Source of the DNA: Gammaproteobacteria bacterium
GTDB taxonomy: Bacteria; Pseudomonadota; Gammaproteobacteria; Xanthomonadales; Rhodanobacteraceae
Direction of reading: 5' to 3'
DNA: 39,638 bases
NCBI GenBank assembly: GCA_004295005.1
Contig: SHNG01000056.1
Coordinates: 1-39,638, forward strand
The notes below the pieces were generated by a model that saw only the letters and a program-made list of their open reading frames with translations, had not been told where the DNA came from and made no database searches. Made by a program: the position numbers and the translations under genes. Below are positions 24,749 to 33,953 of the stretch, in pieces. Within the stretch, counting starts at the first letter, position 1, and every line of letters starts with the position of its first letter.

Positions 24749-25906
24749 ATGGCTGCGATGAATATTGAATCCAAACTCCCAAAGGTCGGAACCACCATCT
24801 TCACGGTGATGAGCCAACTGGCCAGCAGCCACAAGGCCGAGAACCTGGGCCAGGGCTTTCCGGATTTCGACGGTCCACAGGCCTTGCGTGACTCGTTGAC
24901 CAAGGCGATGAATGGCGGATTCAACCAGTACGCGCCAGCCAGCGGATTGCCGGCCCTGCGATCGGAAATCGCGCGCAAGTCCAGGGCGCTTTATGGCGCC
25001 CAGGTCGATGCCGACAGCGAGGTCACGGTGACCTCCGGCGCCACCGAAGCCATTTTTGCCGCCATTGCGTGCGTGGTCCGGCGGGGTGACGAGGTCATCG
25101 TCCTGGATCCCTGCTACGACTGCTACGAGCCGGCCATTGAGCTCAATGGCGGTGTCGCGGTGCATGTGTCCCTGCACGCGCCCGCCTTTTCGGTTGACTG
25201 GCAGCGCGTCCGCGATGCCATTACACCGCGTACCCGCATGCTGATCGTCAACACCCCGCACAATCCGACCGGATCGGTGTTCGACGCCGCAGACCTGGAG
25301 ACGCTGGCAGACATCACCAGGGATACCCGCATCCTGGTGCTTTCCGACGAAGTCTACGAACACATCGTTTTCGAAGGCCGCGAGCACCAGAGTGTGTTGC
25401 GCAATGCCGAACTGGCCGCACGCAGCTTCGTGATCAGCTCGTTCGGCAAGACCTACCACTGCACCGGCTGGAAGGTCGGTTATTGCGTGGCGCCGCGCAA
25501 CCTGAGTGCCGAATTCCGCAAGGTTCATCAATACCTCACCTTCTGCACATTCACCCCGGCCCAGGTTGCGCTTGCCGAGATTCTTGCGCAGCAGCCCGAG
25601 CACTACCTTCAATTGCCGGCGTTCTACCAGGCGCGTAGGGAACAATTCCGTCAACTGCTTGCGGATACCCGATTCAAGCTGCTGCCGGTGGCAGGCGCGT
25701 ATTTCCAGCTGGTGGACTACTCGGCGATCAGCGACAAGGACGACCTGAGTTTCTGCGAGTGGCTGGTGGCGAATGCGGGCGTGGCGGCAATTCCCGTCTC
25801 CGCGTTTTACGAGACGCCGCCCGCCGACATGCGCCTGATCCGCTTCTGCTTCGCCAAATCCGATGATGTCCTGCAGGCTGCCGCCGAGCGCCTGCGCCAG
25901 CTCTGA
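24749..25906 (+). CDS. ybdL: YbdL-like methionine / glutamine aminotransferase (class I PLP)
   Basis: A 385-residue fold-type I transaminase very similar to E. coli YbdL, which prefers methionine and aromatic amino acids and resembles glutamine transaminase K. Seen: LGQGFPDFDGP, TVTSGATEAIFAAI, NTPHNPTGSVF, LSDEVYEHIVF, the PLP-lysine motif SSFGKTYHCTGWKVGY (Lys234) and the C-terminal LIRFCFAKSDD. The start is ATG 24749 or ATG 24758; neither has a strong ribosome site. The YafV-like omega-amidase gene begins 8 bases after its stop. Likely role: reamination of 4-methylthio-2-oxobutyrate using glutamine, with the by-product removed by the neighbour. Confidence 0.9.
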   Translation: MAAMNIESKLPKVGTTIFTVMSQLASSHKAENLGQGFPDFDGPQALRDSLTKAMNGGFNQYAPASGLPALRSEIARKSRALYGAQVDADSEVTVTSGATEAIFAAIACVVRRGDEVIVLDPCYDCYEPAIELNGGVAVHVSLHAPAFSVDWQRVRDAITPRTRMLIVNTPHNPTGSVFDAADLETLADITRDTRILVLSDEVYEHIVFEGREHQSVLRNAELAARSFVISSFGKTYHCTGWKVGYCVAPRNLSAEFRKVHQYLTFCTFTPAQVALAEILAQQPEHYLQLPAFYQARREQFRQLLADTRFKLLPVAGAYFQLVDYSAISDKDDLSFCEWLVANAGVAAIPVSAFYETPPADMRLIRFCFAKSDDVLQAAAERLRQL

Positions 25907-25914
25907 GGTGCCTG

Positions 25915-26718
25915 ATGAAAGCATCCGCATTGCGTGTCTCGCTTGTGCAGGGCGCCACCCGCTGGCACGACGCGGCAGCCAATCGCAGCTATTACGGCGA
26001 CCTGGTGCGATCTCTTGCCGGTGCCAGTGATCTCATCGTCCTGCCGGAAACATTCCTGAGTGGGTTCACCAACGAGACCCTGGGCAATGCCGAGAGCATG
26101 CAGGGCGAGAGCGTGCGCTGGTTGTGCGCGCTTTCCCGTGAAGTGGGTGCAGTCGTTACCGGAAGCCTGATCATCCAGGAGCAGGGAACCTGCCTGAACC
26201 GCTTGCTGTGGGCGCGTCCCGACGGCAGCCATGAAACCTACGACAAGCGCCACCTTTTCCGCATGGCCGGCGAGCACCAGCGCTACGGCAGCGGGAGCAA
26301 GCGCCTGCTCGTCGAGCTCAATGGCTGGAGGATATGTCACCAGGTCTGCTATGACCTGCGCTTCCCGGTGTGGTTGCGCAATCGCCATCACGCCGACAGC
26401 GGCCAACTGGATTACGACGTGCTGGTGTTTGTCGCCAACTGGCCGGCTCCGCGCAGGCATGCCTGGAGCACACTGTTGCGTGCACGTGCGATGGAGAACC
26501 TGAGCTACTGCGTGGGCGTCAACCGGGTCGGTACGGATGGCAACCAGTTGGCATATGCAGGCGACAGCGCTGCCATTGATTTTCTTGGCCAGCCGCTGGT
26601 GGAACTGGGCGCCCAGGAGCAGGTGGTCACGGTAACCCTGGATGCCGAAGCGCTTGCCGCGCATCGCGAACGCTTCCCGGCATGGATGGATGCCGATGAG
26701 TTCAGGATTTCCGGTTGA
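25915..26718 (+). CDS. yafV: YafV/Nit2-type omega-amidase (carbon-nitrogen hydrolase)
   Basis: A 267-residue nitrilase-superfamily amidase. The catalytic triad is visible: Glu45 in IVLPETFLSGF, Lys111 in TYDKRHLF, and Cys145 in CHQVCYDLRFP. These flanks match YafV/Nit2, which hydrolyse 2-oxoglutaramate to 2-oxoglutarate and ammonia. It lies directly downstream of the YbdL-like transaminase; glutamine-dependent transaminases release exactly this 2-oxoglutaramate, so the pair forms a complete glutamine transaminase / omega-amidase route. Its last 17 bases overlap the end of the convergent LysR gene. Confidence 0.9.
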   Translation: MKASALRVSLVQGATRWHDAAANRSYYGDLVRSLAGASDLIVLPETFLSGFTNETLGNAESMQGESVRWLCALSREVGAVVTGSLIIQEQGTCLNRLLWARPDGSHETYDKRHLFRMAGEHQRYGSGSKRLLVELNGWRICHQVCYDLRFPVWLRNRHHADSGQLDYDVLVFVANWPAPRRHAWSTLLRARAMENLSYCVGVNRVGTDGNQLAYAGDSAAIDFLGQPLVELGAQEQVVTVTLDAEALAAHRERFPAWMDADEFRISG

Positions 26719-27622
26719 CCTGCAATTCCCACTCGGGTTCCGGTCCAAAGTGCTCTACCAGGAAATCCACCAAAACGCGGGTCTTGGCCGGCAGCATCGG
26801 AGTCTGTGGATACACCGCATGGATCGCGATGGATGGAACCATCCAGTCGGGGAGTACGTGCACCAGTTCCCCGCTGGCCAGCTGCCCGGCGACGATGAAG
26901 GCTGGCAGCAGACTGATGCCCTGGCCCAGCGCGGTAATCGCGGCAATGTAGTCGCCGTTGTTGTTGATGACCCGACCCCGCACGCGCACCGGAACCGATT
27001 CGCCGGCCTTCTGCAGGACGATCTCGTCGCGTCGCGGCGACAACGAGTAGAGGATGAATTCGTGGCGGGCAAGATCCTGCGGATGTTGCGGCGCCGGGAA
27101 GCGCTCAAGATAGGACGGGGCGGCCACCAGGAGCAGGCAGGCCGGTGCGATGCGGCGTGCCACCAGTGAGGAATCGGCCAGCTTGCCGATGCGTACCGCC
27201 ACGTCGAATCCCTCTTCCACCAGATCGACCAGACGGTCGTTGAGTTCCAGATCCAGCTCGATGCGCGGATAGCGCTTCTGGAACTCCGCGAAGGCCGCAG
27301 CGAGGTATCTCACCGAGAAGGAGATGGGCGCACTGACCCGCAGGCGACCGCGTGGTTCGACCTGCAGGTTGGCCGCCTCGGCCTCGACTTCGGACAATTG
27401 ACTGAGGATCTCGCTGACACGCTGGTAATAGTTGCGACCCGGATCGGTCAGGCTCACGCGGCGGGTGGTGCGATTGAGCAGGCGCACACCCAGAGCATCT
27501 TCCAGGTTGCGTATCACCTTGCTGGCAAGGGCGCGCGACATGCCCATTTGTTCGGCGGCAGTGGTGAAACTTCCGGATTCCACCACGCGGGTGAACAACT
27601 GCATGCCTTGCAGCTTGTCCAT
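26702..27622 (-). CDS. LysR-family transcriptional regulator
   Basis: A 306-residue LTTR. Residues 1-60 form the winged HTH (MDKLQGMQLFTRVVESGSFT, AAEQMGMSRALASKVIRNLE, RLLNRTTRRVSLTDPG); residues ~90-300 are the effector-binding domain with GRLRVSAPISFSVRYLAAAF, VDLVEEGFDVAVRIG and ALGQGISLLPAFIV. It belongs to the large CrgA/DmlR-like group; no target can be named. The ATG overlaps the stop of the upstream ArsC-like gene by one base (TGATG), so they share a transcript, unlike the usual divergent LysR layout. It overlaps yafV tail to tail. Confidence 0.92.
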   Translation of the reverse strand: MDKLQGMQLFTRVVESGSFTTAAEQMGMSRALASKVIRNLEDALGVRLLNRTTRRVSLTDPGRNYYQRVSEILSQLSEVEAEAANLQVEPRGRLRVSAPISFSVRYLAAAFAEFQKRYPRIELDLELNDRLVDLVEEGFDVAVRIGKLADSSLVARRIAPACLLLVAAPSYLERFPAPQHPQDLARHEFILYSLSPRRDEIVLQKAGESVPVRVRGRVINNNGDYIAAITALGQGISLLPAFIVAGQLASGELVHVLPDWMVPSIAIHAVYPQTPMLPAKTRVLVDFLVEHFGPEPEWELQVNRKS

Positions 27623-27987
27623 CAGAGCATGTCCAGGACGCGCTCGGGCGGACGGGCAATCAAGGCCCTGTCAGCGGAGATCACGATGGGGCGCTGGATC
27701 AGGCGCGGATGACGGCACATCGCGTCGATGAGCTGGTCGTTGTCGAGGGCAGGATTATCCAGGCCGAGTTCCCGGTATTCGTCTTCATCCTGGCGCATGA
27801 GGTCGCGCGCTTGCATGCCGAGCAGGTCCAGCCAGTGCGCGATGTCCCCAGGCGAGGGCGGGCTATCGATGTAATCGATGATTTCAGGTTGCAATCCCTT
27901 TTCATTGAGGATGGCCAGGGCGGCGCGCGACTTGCTGCAGCCGGGATTGTGCACGAGGATGAGCTTGGCCAAGATGCTTGTCTCCAT
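27622..27987 (-). CDS. arsC: ArsC-like (glutaredoxin-dependent) arsenate reductase family protein
   Basis: A 121-residue thioredoxin-fold protein. Seen: the active-site Cys17 in ILVHNPGCSKSRAAL and the C-terminal HPRLIQRPIVISADRALIARPPERV, which carries the Arg residues of the plasmid-type ArsC family. No other ars genes are nearby, so arsenate resistance is uncertain; relatives include Spx/YffB-like proteins. Start alternatives are ATG 27987 (used here, no obvious ribosome site) and TTG 27969, which has GGAG 9 bases upstream and would give MAKLILVHNPGC, closer to the family N-terminus. First gene of a two-gene unit with the LysR regulator. Confidence 0.85.
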   Translation of the reverse strand: METSILAKLILVHNPGCSKSRAALAILNEKGLQPEIIDYIDSPPSPGDIAHWLDLLGMQARDLMRQDEDEYRELGLDNPALDNDQLIDAMCRHPRLIQRPIVISADRALIARPPERVLDML

Positions 27988-28073
27988 GGTGATGAATCGA
28001 CTTTGCCGACCTGTGGCGTTTGCGGCAAGTCTCGGCGGGTAAAGCCGGTTGGCTACGGGTGCCTTGGCTTCAG

Positions 28074-29759
28074 TCAGGCATTGGTGTCCGCCGCGCTGGC
28101 GGACTTCAACATCTGCCTGGCATGCGCCAGCGACTCGCGGCTGATCGCGACTCCGCCCAGCATGCGGGCCACCTCGCCTTCGCGTGATTGTGCATCCAGG
28201 ATTTCAATCGTCGTTCGCGTGGAAGCCCCCTCGACCTGCTTGCTCACCTTCAGGTGGGCATGGCCTTGCGCAGCCACCTGGGGAAGGTGGGTCACGCACA
28301 ACACTTGCCGGCGACTACCGAGTCGGCGCAGCTTCTGGCCAACAACTTCGGCGACGGCGCCTCCAATGCCTGCGTCGACTTCATCGAAAACCATGGTGCC
28401 CACTTCGTCCATGCCCAGCGCCGCCACTTCGATGGCCAGGCCGATGCGCGACAACTCGCCTCCGGAGGCCACCTTGCGCAGGGGACGCAGGGGCTGGCCG
28501 GGATTGGCGCTGACCAGGAATTCGCAACGCTCGCCACCCTGCGAGTCTGGCTCGCTGTTGTTGGTGGATTCCAGCGCAACCGAAAACTGCCCGCCCGCCA
28601 TGCCCAGTTCGCCAAGCAAGGCATTGACCGAGGCGGCAAGCTCGGCGCCTGCGCGTCGGCGCGACTCGCCCAGTCGTGCGGATGAATTCGCATATCGGGC
28701 AAGCAGGGCATTTCGCTCGCGATTGAGGCTTTCCAGCTCACTGCCGGCGTTGCCCAATGCCTCCAGTTCGCTCCGCAGTTGCCTGGCGTGCGCTTCAAGT
28801 TCCCCGACCGGGCGACGATGCTTGCGGGCCAGATCATGCAGCTTGCCGAGTTGATTCTCGATTTCCGCAAGGCGTTCCGGATCCAGCGCCAGCGCATCCT
28901 GGTAACGCCGCAGGGCATCGATGGATTCGCTGACGTGGATGCTTGCCGACTCCAGCAGTTCCGCCGCGGTTTGCGTCGCCGGGTCAAGGCCCGCAAGACG
29001 CTGGCTTTCGCCGACCGCGCGGGTGAGCAGTTGGGAGAGGCTGAATTCGGAATCCGCATCCAGCAGCTCCGCGAGGTGGCTGCATGCGGTCATCAGGGCG
29101 CCAGAGTTGGCCAGTCGGCGATGGGTTTCCTCAAGCCTGGCCAGATCTTCGGGCGCCAGGGCAAAGGTATCGAGTTCGGCCAACTGGTGATTCAGCCACT
29201 CGATGCGTTCGTTTGGATCTTCGTGGCTTGAAATGGCAGCGATGCGCTCGTGGATGGATTTCCATTCGCCGACCATCGCGCGCAGGTCCTGCAGGTGTTC
29301 GTGATGACCGGCATAGGCATCCAGCAGGGCCAGCTGTTGAGTGCGCTCAAGCAGGGCCTGGTGCTCATGCTGGCCATGGATCTCGATCAGCTGCGCACCC
29401 AGCGCCTTCATCTGGCCGAGCGTGACTGGGCGGCCATTGATCCACGCCCGTGAACTGCCCTCGCTGCGAATTACCCGGCGCAGTTGGCAGCCTTGGCCGT
29501 CATCCAGTTCCTCGTCGCGCAGCCAGTCCAGCAAGCCAGGATTGGCCGAAATGTCGAATTCGGCGGAAAGCTCGGCGCGCTCGCAACCATGCCGAACCAC
29601 GCCGGCGTCCGCGCGTCCACCAGAAAGCAGGACCAGCGCATCCACCAGCAGCGACTTGCCGGCGCCGGTTTCGCCAGTCACTACGGAAAGCCCAGGTCCG
29701 ACGGCGACCTCCACTTCATCGACGATGGCCAGATCCTTGACGTAAAGCGAACGCAGCAT
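28074..29759 (-). CDS. recN: DNA repair protein RecN
   Basis: A 561-residue SMC-like ATPase for double-strand break repair. Seen: the N-terminal half-ATPase MLRSLYVKDLAIVDEVEVAV with Walker A GETGAGKSLLVDAL, a central coiled coil, and the C-terminal half with signature KVASGGELSRIGLAIEV, Walker B TMVFDEVDAGIGGAVAEVVG and CVTHLPQVAAQGH. The ATG at 29759 gives the canonical MLRSLYVKDLAIV start; the reading frame continues upstream without homology. I could not find a LexA-type box upstream. Length is typical. Confidence 0.96.
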   Translation of the reverse strand: MLRSLYVKDLAIVDEVEVAVGPGLSVVTGETGAGKSLLVDALVLLSGGRADAGVVRHGCERAELSAEFDISANPGLLDWLRDEELDDGQGCQLRRVIRSEGSSRAWINGRPVTLGQMKALGAQLIEIHGQHEHQALLERTQQLALLDAYAGHHEHLQDLRAMVGEWKSIHERIAAISSHEDPNERIEWLNHQLAELDTFALAPEDLARLEETHRRLANSGALMTACSHLAELLDADSEFSLSQLLTRAVGESQRLAGLDPATQTAAELLESASIHVSESIDALRRYQDALALDPERLAEIENQLGKLHDLARKHRRPVGELEAHARQLRSELEALGNAGSELESLNRERNALLARYANSSARLGESRRRAGAELAASVNALLGELGMAGGQFSVALESTNNSEPDSQGGERCEFLVSANPGQPLRPLRKVASGGELSRIGLAIEVAALGMDEVGTMVFDEVDAGIGGAVAEVVGQKLRRLGSRRQVLCVTHLPQVAAQGHAHLKVSKQVEGASTRTTIEILDAQSREGEVARMLGGVAISRESLAHARQMLKSASAADTNA

Positions 29760-30091
29760 GCAGGCGCCTGTGATGGGTTTGCAATGACAGGGCTGATCAA
29801 GTTGTTTTGCCGTCATTCCGGCGCCAGCCGGAATCCATTTGGCTTCGAAAAACCGCCATCGAAATCAAATTGGAACCCGGCTTGACCAGCCCTTCGGCTG
29901 TTGTGAATCGCCTCGCCGGAACGACGACCTGATCAGCACCACCCTGAATCGGTGAGTCGGGGCGGCATTGTCGCAGGTCCGGGCGGCCGGGTTGTAGCCC
30001 GCAGTCGTGGTAGCTCGCTGTCCACGCCGCACCCGATGGTGCAGTCCGGGTCTGCTTCCGCCCGCCCATGACTGGCTTGTATGCTGTGGCC
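29760..30091. other. recN-hrcA intergenic region
   Basis: A 332-base divergent gap with no credible gene. It contains the REP-like palindrome at 29811-29840, a small CAGCC-CTTC-GGCTG hairpin at 29887-29900 without T-tract, and, just before hrcA, TATGCT (30080-30085). If TATGCT were a -10, transcription would begin almost at the hrcA ATG. I see no CIRCE operator and no sigma-32 promoter here. Confidence 0.5.
29811..29840. repeat. REP-like palindromic element
   Basis: CGTC-ATTCCGGC-GCCA-GCCGGAAT-CCATTT is an 8-bp perfect inverted repeat with a 4-base loop. The 'GTCATTCCGG...CCGGAATCCA' pattern is a widespread intergenic repeat in proteobacterial genomes. Copy number elsewhere cannot be seen from one window. 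Confidence 0.55.
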
Positions 30092-31150
30092 ATGAAACCT
30101 GCCGGACATTCCGACTCGTTGGATGCGCGCTCGCGCAGCCTGTTGCGGTCCCTTATTGCGCAGTACATCGCCGATGGACAGCCGGTTGGTTCGCGCACCC
30201 TGGCCAAGTCCTCGGGCCTGGACGTGAGTCCGGCCACCATCCGCAACATCATGTCCGACCTGGAAGAAGCCGGCTTGGTGGCCGCACCGCATACCTCCGC
30301 GGGTCGCGTGCCAACCGCGCAGGGCTACCGCATGTTCGTGGACAGCCTGCTGGAAATGCGCCCGCTCGGCGAGCCGCAGGTCGAGCAATTGCGCCGCGAA
30401 CTGCCGACCGGTGCCGCGACGCCGGCCTTGCTCGGCAGCGCCAGTGCCTTGCTCTCGCAGATCACCCGCTTTGTCGGTGTGGTCAGTGTTCCCAAGCACG
30501 AGGAGTTTCCGTTCCGCCACATTGATTTCGTCACCCTGGATGCCGGTCGCATCCTGGTGATCCTGGTTTTCGCCGACGGCCAAGTGCAAAACCGCGTCAT
30601 TGAAACCCAGCACGCCTATACGCCGGGCGAACTGGAGCAGACCGCCAATTTCCTCAATGCCAACTACGCCGGCATGCGCCTGGACGAGATACGCCGCCGT
30701 CTGCTGCGCGACATCACCGAGGAAGGCGCGCGGCTGAACCGCTTGCTGTTGGCGGCCGTGGATGTGGCCCAACAATCGTTCCAGGCGCCCGGCGACAGCG
30801 ATGTGCTGGTTTCCGGACAAACCAACCTGATGGGCGTGCACGAGCTTTCAGAGATTGACCGCTTGCGCGACCTGTTCGAAGCGTTCCAGCGCAAGCGCGA
30901 TCTGCTGCAATTGCTGGAGCGCTGTTCGCGGGCTGACGGCGTGCGCCTGTTCATTGGCGAGGAATCGGGCTTTGCGGCGCTCGACAATTATTCGCTGGTG
31001 ACTGCGCCCTATGGCGTGGGCAACCGCGTACTCGGCGTACTGGGCGTGATCGGTCCCACGCGCATGGCCTATGAGCGGGTGATTCCGGTGGTTGCCACCA
31101 CCGCCCAACTGATCTCCGGAGCCTTGAACCGGAGCGGAGCGACCCCATAG
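30092..31150 (+). CDS. hrcA: Heat-inducible transcription repressor HrcA
   Basis: A 352-residue repressor that binds CIRCE operators and depends on GroEL for folding. Seen: the N-terminal winged helix (LDARSRSLLRSLIAQYI, GQPVGSRTLAKSSGLDVSPA, TIRNIMSDLEEAGLVAAPHT) and SAGRVPTAQGYRMFVDSLL, then the GAF-like domain ending LGVIGPTRMAYERVIPVV. I use the ATG at 30092; an in-frame ATG at 30068 would add eight residues, and neither has a clear ribosome site. First gene of hrcA-grpE-dnaK-dnaJ. The sigma-32 promoter of grpE is embedded in its last codons. Confidence 0.95.
   Translation: MKPAGHSDSLDARSRSLLRSLIAQYIADGQPVGSRTLAKSSGLDVSPATIRNIMSDLEEAGLVAAPHTSAGRVPTAQGYRMFVDSLLEMRPLGEPQVEQLRRELPTGAATPALLGSASALLSQITRFVGVVSVPKHEEFPFRHIDFVTLDAGRILVILVFADGQVQNRVIETQHAYTPGELEQTANFLNANYAGMRLDEIRRRLLRDITEEGARLNRLLLAAVDVAQQSFQAPGDSDVLVSGQTNLMGVHELSEIDRLRDLFEAFQRKRDLLQLLERCSRADGVRLFIGEESGFAALDNYSLVTAPYGVGNRVLGVLGVIGPTRMAYERVIPVVATTAQLISGALNRSGATP
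31123..31150 (+). promoter_or_regulatory. Sigma-32 promoter of grpE inside the end of hrcA
   Basis: CTTGAAC (31123-31129), a 13-base spacer, and CCCCATAG (31143-31150) match the RpoH consensus. It overlaps the last nine codons of hrcA. The predicted start near 31157 leaves a ~130-nt leader before grpE. Confidence 0.7.
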
Positions 31151-31283
31151 CGGAGGCGGGGCGCAGGCGTCGATCATCGACTGCCTTGTGCAGGACGTGT
31201 CCTGCGCCGATCAAACATGTCTGGAAATGACGGACTGGGGCCTTCCGATTCGGCTCCGCCAGTCAACAAGCTTGTGTGGAGGG

Positions 31284-31823
31284 ATGATGCAAAACACGGA
31301 ACCCAATCGCGATGATGCCGGGGTCGAAGCAGGCCAGGATGCTTCGAGCGTGGGCGCGGGCGATGAGGCCATGAACCAGCTCATGGCGGAATACGAAGCC
31401 AAGCTCGGCGAAATGCGTGAATTGCTGTTGCGCGAACGCGCCGAGCTCGACAATCAGCGCAAGCGTTTGCAGCGCGATCTGGAGCAGGCGCGCAAGTTTG
31501 CCAACGAGCGTCTGCTGGCGGCCCTGCTGCCGGTGATCGACAACCTCGAGCGCGGGCTGTCCGCCAATGCGGATGACCGCGGCGGCCTGCAGGCCGGTGT
31601 CGAGCTGACCCTCAAGGAATTGCTGCGGGTAACCTCTGCAAACGGTCTGGAGGCGGTTGATCCGGTCGGTCAGGCATTCGATCCAGAGCGCCATCAGGCA
31701 ATGGCCATGGTCGAGGTGGACGGTGCCGCGCCCAACAGCGTGGTTGCCGTTCTGCAAAAGGGGTATGTGTTGAACGAGCGCCTGTTGCGACCGGCCTTGG
31801 TCAATGTCGCACAAGCCGGATAG
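31284..31823 (+). CDS. grpE: Nucleotide exchange factor GrpE
   Basis: A ~179-residue GrpE that releases ADP from DnaK. Seen: a disordered acidic N-terminus, a long helix (MAEYEAKLGEMRELLLRERA) for the dimer coiled coil with DNQRKRLQRDLEQARKFANE, LLPVIDNLERGLSA, and the C-terminal beta-wing HQAMAMVEVDGAAPNSV with VLQKGYVLNERLLRPALV. Two ATGs are adjacent (31284 and 31287); GGAGG at 31278-31282 is only one base from the first, so the second may be the real initiator. It has its own sigma-32 promoter. Confidence 0.95.
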   Translation: MMQNTEPNRDDAGVEAGQDASSVGAGDEAMNQLMAEYEAKLGEMRELLLRERAELDNQRKRLQRDLEQARKFANERLLAALLPVIDNLERGLSANADDRGGLQAGVELTLKELLRVTSANGLEAVDPVGQAFDPERHQAMAMVEVDGAAPNSVVAVLQKGYVLNERLLRPALVNVAQAG

Positions 31824-31861
31824 GACCGCGGGTCGGGTTTGGCGGCTGCGCGATCGTTGCG

Positions 31862-31889
31862 CTTGAATTCCCGCCTGCCAACCCCAGTT
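31862..31889 (+). promoter_or_regulatory. Sigma-32 promoter of dnaK
   Basis: CTTGAAT (31862-31868), a 13-base spacer, and CCCCAGTT (31882-31889) match the RpoH consensus with one change in the -10 (CCCCAG for CCCCAT). It lies in the grpE-dnaK gap, with a predicted start ~45 bases before dnaK. Confidence 0.75.
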
Positions 31890-31941
31890 TCTGCGCCAGT
31901 GGCCGGCACGGCCGAATGAATGATTTGGGAGAGAGAATCAA

Positions 31942-33855
<1,914 letters not shown>

Positions 33856-33868
33856 TCTGGAGCCACAG

Positions 33869-33910
33869 GGCGGAACGGTAACCTGCGTATCGGCAGGCGG
33901 CCGTTCCGCC
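33869..33910 (+). terminator. Large hairpin between dnaK and dnaJ (terminator/attenuator-like)
   Basis: A 10-bp outer stem (GGCGGAACGG / CCGTTCCGCC) encloses an inner CCTGC / GCAGG stem, followed by TTCGACGTTTTC. The weak T-run suggests partial termination or an mRNA-processing/stability element, which would lower dnaJ relative to dnaK. Confidence 0.6.
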
Positions 33911-33953
33911 TTCGACGTTTTCAGCCAACAGGGATGCAGCGCCCGGTTTCGAT

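Noticed and set aside
24230-25930. 566-codon minus-strand open frame across htpG and ybdL
   Set aside because: It runs antisense across two well-identified genes and their terminator, which a real gene would not do. No recognisable motif.
29760-29880. LexA/SOS box upstream of recN
   Set aside because: RecN is often SOS-controlled, but neither a CTGT-N8-ACAG nor a TTAGTA-type palindrome is visible in this stretch.
29940-30040. GTAG-type REP (as in Stenotrophomonas) near GTAGCCCGC / GTAGCTCGC
   Set aside because: The two GTAG strings are not followed by the expected stem-loop; probably chance.
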